Shown in pieces: positions 57,678-64,000 of a stretch of 64,000 bases of DNA. The DNA lies in contig BCHX01000003.1 of the NCBI GenBank assembly GCA_001599755.1, positions 372,001 through 436,000 on the forward strand, in the 5' to 3' direction. The notes below the pieces were generated by a model. The model made no database searches, was not told the origin of the DNA, and saw only the letters and a list, made by a program, of their open reading frames with translations. A program made the translations under genes and the position numbers. The stretch comes from Gliomastix tumulicola. Taxonomy: Eukaryota > Ascomycota > Sordariomycetes > Hypocreales > Bionectriaceae. Each line of letters opens with the position of its first letter. Positions within the stretch are counted from its first letter, which is position 1.

Positions 57678-58112
57678 ATCAGGCTCTCAATGATCCAGAG
57701 GCGGGTGTTTACCGCGGAGAGCAGGGGAGTTGACACCAGCATGAAGTGTGAAATGGTCTCAAGTTTTAAGTGATGACGTGACTCTGGTGTGCTCGTAGTC
57801 TCTAATTTCGGGCGATCGTCTATTCTCTGGGGATTCCCATTTCTCGACGAGTATGAAACTGTTAGAAATGTCTGGCGGGTGCACTTTGCGGCTTTCTTAG
57901 GGGTCCGAAGCCCTAGAAATTACTGTTCTATTGTGCTAAGACTAGGCAGTCCTCGTTTGTCACCTACAAAATAGCCCCTCTTCCCCTCCTTTCTTCGCTT
58001 CATTTCTCTTCCCTTCTTCACCAACGCAAAGAGCTCCGTTCACCTCTAAGTAGTCAACCCTCTCCTATCAAAGATCGTCAAGCCGCATCGCATTGCTAAT
58101 TCTCCTGCAGCA
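57678..58112. other. Spacer and promoter of the 128-residue gene
   Basis: A strongly pyrimidine-rich tract at about 57965-58025 precedes the gene at 58113, as in many fungal promoters. No gene is seen here. Confidence 0.45.
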
Positions 58113-58646
58113 ATGAACAACATAAAGGGACCGACGGAGCAGGACCTGCGTGACCACCTCAGGTCCTGCTCCGGTCCCAACGACTGGGTCTGGACGGCCG
58201 ACCCCGTAAGTCACCTGCCGCCGAGCCCCAAGATCCTTGCGCACTGCTAACGTTCCTTCTCCTGCAGCGCCACCCGCCGACGGAGCGATCGGACAGCGGA
58301 ATCACGTCGCGTCCGGAGGCCGAGCGGGTGGCGGTGGAGGTCGAGGGCCTTCAAGAGGCAGAGGTCAAGTCTCTGCCAAAGGTCCTCGGCCTCCGGGGCT
58401 TCCTTACGGAAGCCTGGGTCAACGACCAGGAGGTGAGTCGCGTCGGCAGAATGATGAGTTCGCTGCTGTTTTCATACTTCTTCTTTCCTTATTCTGCATT
58501 TCTTCCCCCGGCACCAGTGCTGCCGGACGGCTTTAAACTACTTCTTTCAAGAGTACCTTGCCGCAAAAGGTGTTCAACTTGGGCCTGAAAGTCTCATTCT
58601 TGGGCTCGAATATTTACGTGGAACTCGGCTGGGATGTCCTGGTTGA
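58113..58646 (+). CDS. Small protein of unknown function, 128 residues, three exons
   Basis: Exons 58113-58205, 58268-58432 and 58518-58646 are each a multiple of three, joined by GTAAGT and GTGAGT donors and CAG acceptors. The product begins MNNIKGPTEQDLRDHLRSC, has a charged helical centre (ERVAVEVEGLQEAEVKSLPK, then LRGFLTEAWVNDQE) and ends YFFQEYLAAKGVQLGPES, ILGLEYLRGTRLGCPG, TGA. No signal peptide or membrane span is seen. The regular splicing and CT-rich promoter support a real gene, but I do not recognise a family. Confidence 0.65.
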
Positions 58647-58866
58647 GCAGACATCAGTCCCATGAGTCGGTTTTATCATCTTGCTATCCGCCGAGTTAGC
58701 TGCAGGCCTCCGCTTGTACTATTGGGGCCCACGCACCGGAAGAGGGTTATTCCGGAGGGGGCCACATCACTAGCTTCCACCCACAGGATCAGCTTCCCAG
58801 TCTTCTTCCTTCATCATCCACTCTATTACTAGGCTTCCCTTCTCATAGGTCGATTACCTAGTCACA

Positions 58867-58919
58867 GACATCGTATTCCTACGTTTCTCTTTGTGTATGT
58901 TCATCCCTTTAACTCCACA
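58867..58919 (+). repeat. Repeat copy 1 (53 nt), G-to-A changed copy
   Basis: It matches 59243-59295 at 49 of 53 positions with no gaps. All four differences are A here and G in the other copy. A shorter shared segment (CTCCATCGAGAG) follows 129 bases downstream here and about 169 bases downstream of copy 2. Confidence 0.85.
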
Positions 58920-59242
58920 TGGTAGCAAGAGACCTTGCCTAATTTTTTGACGGTATTTCGATCCACCGGACACACACCTAGACGTCAAGCCCCAGCTCCA
59001 TCGAGAGATACACCCAGTCAAGCTATTATTGTGCTCCCGGCAGCAGAACCTGGAATAGGTCGGCGTGGTGCAATTACATCGCGAAATTGAGCTCTAGGCA
59101 GCAACTCAGCCAGAAAGGCAATCTGGTGCTCTCTTGGAGGGCTGTGGTCCTACGCCACAAACATCCCCGGGCCGACCCAACCGCGGATGGACTAAATCAA
59201 ACAATTTGAATACAACAGACGATCAATAACACGACCAAAAAT

Positions 59243-59295
59243 GACATCGTATTCCTGCGTTTCTCTTTGTGTGTGTTCGTCCCTTTGACTCCACA
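59243..59295 (+). repeat. Repeat copy 2 (53 nt)
   Basis: Partner of 58867-58919. Three of the four changed Gs follow T here, so copy 1 carries TpG-to-TpA, that is CpA-to-TpA on the other strand, the preferred context of repeat-induced point mutation. Confidence 0.85.
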
Positions 59296-60091
59296 AGTAC
59301 TCCCGAGGAACTCTTCGTTTTGGACCGGCGCAGTTCAGCGAAAAGGCCATCGAGGAGAGCTCGGTTGAGATCATCACAGCTGCATTTCCCTCCGAGTGGA
59401 GGGGCTTAGATCTCCATCGAGAGGTGCCTACCTGCAGGGTCATCGGGCGTCTACTATGCTTGTTCTTTCCTGCCACCCGTTCGAGGTTGCCAGGAGTCTG
59501 ATGTGAGCCTCGGTCGGCCGAGATTGGCTATGACGGATGGCTCGTCCAGAGTGCCGTCCATTAGATACTCCCTCGTTTGTCGGAGAATTAGGGACTGGTC
59601 CTCGAACGACGAGTTGAACCTATCCAGTCTGTGCTTGTCTGTTCAGGTTTTCACTCATTATCTCTCGGTCGGGCGGCCAAGAGGCAATCCCATTTGCAAT
59701 TTACTACTGCAATAACTGTGATGGGTTGACAAGTGTCGGCCTGGTCAGACTTCCTTCTTTGCTGATCGTTCAGATTTCTGTTATGTGGATTTTGCCAATC
59801 CATTGTGTTGTGTTCTTTCAGGTCCTCACTACTTGGCCGTTTGCATGAGAATACGCAACTTGTCCTGGGAGGTTTTGCGTATAGCTTGCTTCGAGAAACC
59901 AGCCTTTTTCTTTACACACCGCCTCCCGAGATTACCCTTGCATCGCAGAATGCAGAACTCTCGATCCTTCAAACCGCACCACACCGTTTCCCAAAGCCCT
60001 CAACACCGAGTCTTCTAGCTTCTTCCATCTTCCGCCTCAGTAGCTCCTTCCAGAGGCCTCTGCGCCTCACCGCTCTTTGAACACTTTCATC

Positions 60092-60098
60092 TATAAAA
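60092..60098 (+). promoter_or_regulatory. TATA box of the gene at 60259
   Basis: TATAAAA lies about 165 bases upstream of ATG 60259, followed by a CT-rich leader with a TTGTTGTTG run. Confidence 0.5.
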
Positions 60099-60258
60099 GC
60101 CCCTCTTCGGCCCCTTCAACTCTTCCCTCCTCCCTCTTCTCTCACAACTCTCCACCATCCCTCCACGTCACCGGCCCCAGTCTCATCCCTTCTTGTTGTT
60201 GTTGCTTCTTCCTCATCCTTCAACATCTCATTCCCCAGCAAGCCAATATCAACTAATC

Positions 60259-61764
60259 ATGGATCAGGCGCTCATCAAGTCCGGCGAGAAGTACCTGGAG
60301 TTGAAATAGAATCTCGACCCCAGCACCATCCCGACAGCCCAGAACTGGCGAGAGACCGAGGGCCCGGCTCTTCCAATCGACCACGCGCTCGTCCCCAAGG
60401 CCTACCAAGAGTTCAGCAGCCAGAGCCCGCCCGAGGAAAGAGAGGAAGAAGAAGACGAGTACGACCCCTACGAGGTCGGCAGGATCCCCAGACCACTCGC
60501 CCCAGGAGTCAACGTCGTCAGCCGCGCCGTCTGGATCACCAAGCTCCCCGAGAGCGTCTCCCTCGCCCAGATCGTGCAGTTCGTCCGCGCCCCCGCCGGC
60601 ATCATCTCCATCGAACTCTACAAGATCCGGCCGCCCAAGATCGTGGAGGAGTGGCCTGAGATCCAAGTCGTCATCGATGAGGGCAGCGACTGGGACGAGT
60701 GCAGCTGCGTATCAGATGTCGCCCCTTGCTGCTCCCGGTTCACTCCCCGCTGTGCCCGAGTCGAGTTCCGCCACGCCTGCGACGCCGAGGCCTTCGTCAA
60801 GCACCACAGCAACATCCTCGCCGTCCTGGACAGCGCAGGCCACAAACACACGGCCGGCCTGTCTCTCCTCTGCCAGCCGCTCACCGAGACCTACTCGGGC
60901 TTCCTCACCAAGCGCAACAGATGGCTCCTCTCCCTCGGCTGCACCCGCACCCTCCGGGTCTGCGGCATCCCTCAGCAGAGCGTCTTCTTCGCCCTCAGTG
61001 CCTGCCGCCTCGAGACCATCGTCGACGCTGAGTACGACGACGAATCCTCCACGCTCTTCATCGAGTTCCGCTGCCTCGTCGAGGCCCACCGGGCCTACCG
61101 CATGCTCTTCAAGGAGGGGATCCCGTCCTTCAACCCTTGCTCCGGCGAGTACGGAGAAGACAACCTGCCGCTCGACTTCGTGCCCGACCTGTCCACCGGC
61201 TCCGTCGCCAGCCTCAACGACGACTGCAACCCGTACGCCTACATCGCCGCGGACCACCTCGAGAAGCGCTTCGACGTCTCCCCTTACAACGACATCTGGC
61301 CCGAGGCCTACGTGCCCCTCATGTACTACGCCTCCCTCTGCTTCCGCCCGCGCAAGCACCGCCGCAAGCAGACGCGCGCCCAGCGGACCGAGAGGACCAA
61401 CACCTGCCTCAAGTTCCTCAGCAGCTCCTACAAGCTGAAGCCCGACAAGTGGAGCTGGGAGGTCGGCACCAGCGACACCACGAAGCAGTGCCTCGACGCC
61501 GTCGAGTACCGCGAGGCGATGGAGATCTTCTTCGACTCGCCGCGCCCGGGCCTCTTCCACCTCGTCTCCTACCAGAAGTACGCACGGGTCGCCGCGCACC
61601 GCCGCGAGAGATGCGCTGCCGAGGGGCTGCCCGCCTGGGCGATCCCGTCCTGCAAGAACTGCGAGTTCGGCTGCCGTCAGGCGAGAAAGCCGGCGGGACC
61701 TCCCAAGGTTGTGCTCGACTACCTCAACCGCTTCCTCAACCCCCCGGAGGAGATTCACTGGTAG
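60259..61764 (+). pseudogene. Unidentified gene (possible RRM-like folds) interrupted by TAG at codon 17
   Basis: From ATG 60259 the frame reads MDQALIKSGEKYLELK, then TAG at 60307-60309, then stays open for 484 codons to TAG 61762-61764, starting NLDPSTIPTAQNWRE. TATA box and leader fit this start, and no ATG occurs soon after the stop, so the same gene is interrupted. The longest intron that could remove the stop is 19 nt. The protein has SRAVWITKLPESVSLAQIVQFV and RCARVEFRHACDAEAFV, then CTRTLRVCGIPQQSVFFAL and STLFIEFRCLVEAHRAYRML, which look like two RRM-type beta-alpha-beta units. A basic RPRKHRRKQTRAQR segment, paired Cys near the end (CKNCEFGC) and LDYLNRFLNPPEEIHW follow. RNA binding is inference. 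Confidence 0.65.
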
Positions 61765-62336
61765 AGTGGTCAGGAAGGAGAGGGTTTGATAGGGTTCGGG
61801 GCGCCGCTTCTCGGCCCCGATCGCCAATATTCATGGAACGCAATGGTTACAGCACAGTTGGGGGGGATCATACTATTGTGCTTTCACAGAGGGTAACAAC
61901 TACGGTTCGGGAAAAGCTCACGATATTTTTAATCTTAATGGAAGGACACCACACTCTAGAAGGATTCGATATCATCTGCCAGGTCTAAGGAGTACGCCTT
62001 TCACAATACACAAACTTCAGTCGTCTCACCAGTGTGCCCTTGACAAGTGCTTTGCATCTCACGACGTAGTGTCAGTAGCTGCCTCGTTCGTTGAGGAAAC
62101 CCTCGTAACCAAGAATGTGTTCCATTGTAAATCCCAATAGACAAGACTGGAAGAGCGTCGCGCTCTATGGTCATGCCCTGCCCAGATTCTAAACTCCGCG
62201 CTGCCCGCCAAAATTCATCCAGTAATCCCAATATCCCCTCCACCATCCCCCGAAAAATATGCCTCGTCCCATGATCATAAACCAACGTGATACTATTCGT
62301 CCATATAAAAGCATCCCAGCCCATTCATCTCTGCCA
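61765..62336. other. Spacer between convergent genes
   Basis: 3' flanks of the TAG-interrupted gene and the chromodomain gene. A short pseudo-frame at 62001-62324 has no conserved content. Confidence 0.5.
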
Positions 62337-64000
62337 CTATATCCCAAGAACCCTTCCCATGGTACCATTCCAGCCGAGCCGTGGATCAGCCAGAGGATCA
62401 ATGTCCTCATCCACCACAAAAAGCTCATCCTCTTTATTGTGGTAGCCATTGATAGCCCCATTCTCGTTGGTCCTGCCATTCGTCTCTCGATATGAGCTCG
62501 CGTCCATGAGTTGATCAGCTCCGTCGTGCATGCTATCACCCACGACGTCTTCCGCAGCAAAGGCCTCGCTGACGCTGCTGTACTGGGTGCTGTTCATCCA
62601 CGGCAGCGTGGTCTGCCTCAACTTCTTTCGCTTTGCTTTCGGCGCCCTTTCAACGCGGGATAGAGCTTTCTTCCTCTTCTTGCTGGTCTTGAGATAGTTG
62701 CGCACCAATGTAGCCGGCAGGTTTTCTTCAGGCTCCCAGGACGGGTTCTGGTCCTCAGGCCAGTCGCCCTCCCAGCGTACCTTGAAGAACCTCTGGAGCT
62801 CCTTCTCACCCTCGACTTCAAACAGAGCATGGTCCTCGAGGTGCTTGACCACCCAGACTGGCTCGCCGTCCTCATCAACAGGTGGTGGCTCTGGCTCTTT
62901 GGGTTTTTTCTTTGCTTTCTTAGCGGCCGTCTTCGACTCTGGGTCCTGTTTTCGTGGCTTTGCAGGCTTCGCTGGTCGTTCGCTTTGTTTCGTGAAGGGC
63001 AACTCCTGGTTCATGGGCTTCTGCGCTGTGGGATCTATGACGGGAGGGGTAGCTTCTGCGGGAGCAGCTGCAGGAGACTTCCCATTCGCAAACGAGTTCC
63101 TCAATCCGAACGCTGCCCATGCCGAAGCAGCGGTAGTAGGGGTCATCTGCGGTATGGGAGACGCTTTGGCAGATGCCTCGGTGCTTGTCCGCAGGTCCGT
63201 CGACGCTCCGCCCTCCATCTTGTCTCCTAATTTATCCTCCACTTTGCCCTCCGCCTCATCCTCCGCTTCATCCTCTTCTTCTTCGTCCTCCTCTTCATCC
63301 TCCAATTCGTCCTTCATCTCGCTCTCCATTTGGTCGTTTCCTGACGTCAAATCCTCGGTTTGGAGCTCGTCGCTGGTGATTTCTTCCTCAGACTCAGCGT
63401 CGGTGTCCGCAATCATATCGTCAGGCCCGTACTGCGTTGTCCCAGGATCATAATCGTAGAGCTCCTTCTCAGTCTGGCGGGAAGGGCTGCCTTCCTCGTC
63501 GTCCGACAGACCCTCGAAATCCTTCAGTCGGTTCTTCTGAGGCGTAGACAAGCTGAGAGCACCCCCCTTAAGGCGGCCCTTGCTCTTCTTGTCGCCCTCT
63601 TCCTCGACATCCACCACGGCACCCGGCTCGATCTGGGTGTGGACAGGCGGCCTGCCCCTCCTCCGCTTCCCAGTCTTGGGGTCTATAGGCGCAACCTTTG
63701 CCGTGCTCTTGCTCTTGCCCTTGCCGTTTGCTCGCTCTTTCGCTACCTTCTTGGCTTCCTCGAGCTTCTCCCTGGCGTCGTCAAGCTCCTCCTCCAACCT
63801 CTGTTCCCAGTCCTCCAGCTCGCGCGGGGACACGTAGTCCAGGATGTCCATGGCGGGGACGAGCCTCCTCGCGGCGGGCAGGTCGCGCCACCCAACTATG
63901 TATGTCATCCTCTTCGGCAGCGGCTTCCCATCGTGGGGAGAGACTTCGTTCGACGGGAGGAGGATGCGCTCGATGATGTACGCGGTCGTGTCGTGGGAGA
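62337..64000 (-). CDS. Chromodomain protein, N-terminus beyond the right edge
   Basis: The frame is open from the right edge to the stop at 62337, about 554 codons. It begins in a folded block (TTAYIIERILLPSN, then KRMTYIVGWRDLPAARRLV and DILDYVSPRELEDWEQRL) that looks like a divergent chromo-type or partner-binding module. A coiled, Lys/Glu-rich segment follows, then GRPPVHTQ, an AT-hook-like RRRGRPP, and an acidic run. A canonical chromodomain occurs near the C-terminus: VWVVKHLEDHALFEVEG with FFKVRWEGDWPEDQNPSWEPEENL, where V/W/W aromatic positions of the methyl-lysine cage are kept. A basic patch and QTTLPWMN follow. Binding to methylated histone H3 is the family role; relation to heterochromatin proteins such as CDP-2 is possible but not shown. 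Confidence 0.85.
   Translation of the reverse strand, partial: SHDTTAYIIERILLPSNEVSPHDGKPLPKRMTYIVGWRDLPAARRLVPAMDILDYVSPRELEDWEQRLEEELDDAREKLEEAKKVAKERANGKGKSKSTAKVAPIDPKTGKRRRGRPPVHTQIEPGAVVDVEEEGDKKSKGRLKGGALSLSTPQKNRLKDFEGLSDDEEGSPSRQTEKELYDYDPGTTQYGPDDMIADTDAESEEEITSDELQTEDLTSGNDQMESEMKDELEDEEEDEEEEDEAEDEAEGKVEDKLGDKMEGGASTDLRTSTEASAKASPIPQMTPTTAASAWAAFGLRNSFANGKSPAAAPAEATPPVIDPTAQKPMNQELPFTKQSERPAKPAKPRKQDPESKTAAKKAKKKPKEPEPPPVDEDGEPVWVVKHLEDHALFEVEGEKELQRFFKVRWEGDWPEDQNPSWEPEENLPATLVRNYLKTSKKRKKALSRVERAPKAKRKKLRQTTLPWMNSTQYSSVSEAFAAEDVVGDSMHDGADQLMDASSYRETNGRTNENGAINGYHNKEDELFVVDEDIDPLADPRLGWNGTMGRVLGI

Larger units (their letters stand above)
58647..60258. other. Intergenic region with a diverged repeat pair
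   Basis: Holds the repeat copies listed separately and, at its 3' end, a TATA box and CT-rich leader of the next gene. No gene is supportable. Confidence 0.5.

Noticed and set aside
60287..60305. Intron removing the TAG at 60307-60309
   Set aside because: The available GT to TAG distance is 19 nt.
60712..61827. 371-codon frame on the minus strand
   Set aside because: Shadow of the plus-strand gene at 60259-61764; Val/Glu/Ala-rich repetitive translation with no motifs.

Overview
The window is from a filamentous ascomycete, most likely a Sordariomycete. The evidence is intron style (roughly 40-100 nt, GT-AG, CTRAC-type branch sites), codon-rich GC coding sequence, and gene families typical of Pezizomycotina: NACHT-ankyrin STAND protein, DUF3632, PTH11/rhodopsin-type 7TM protein, DUF2828, HPP membrane protein, ABCA transporter, ThrE/Prm10-like protein. 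No rRNA, CRISPR, bacterial operon or complete transposon is seen. Genes sit singly on both strands; no biosynthetic cluster is evident. Exon limits were worked out by hand from splice consensus and reading phase.

Left part (1-10 kb): the 3' end of an unidentified gene; an SGNH/GDSL esterase whose FG-GAP half is decayed; then a large esterase-NACHT-ankyrin gene cut by one in-frame TAG. At 10.9 kb there is an intron-containing tRNA-Trp, at 12.1-13.4 kb a DUF3632 gene.

Middle (16-45 kb): SMP-30-like beta-propeller protein, MFS transporter, 7TM rhodopsin-domain protein, M20 carboxypeptidase, P-loop sulfotransferase-like protein, ThrE/Prm10-like membrane protein, PIPK/SAICAR-synthase-like kinase fold protein with an Asp18 tract, DUF2828 vWA-like protein and an HPP membrane protein. 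These are separated by gene-free spacers of 1-3 kb.

Right part (45-64 kb): a 1622-residue ABCA-type full transporter without introns; a disordered stretch with Ras-like and other coding remnants and a 24-nt poly(A); a roughly 450-nt block packed with hairpins that looks like a structured RNA; two small unknown genes (92 and 128 aa); a repeat pair differing only by G-to-A transitions; a 501-codon gene interrupted by TAG at codon 17; and a chromodomain protein running off the right edge.

The most notable observations are the hairpin block at 52.6-53.1 kb, which includes two hairpins of identical architecture and near-identical loops but different stem sequence, and two otherwise intact genes each interrupted by a single TAG that would be explained by CAG-to-TAG (CpA to TpA) change.
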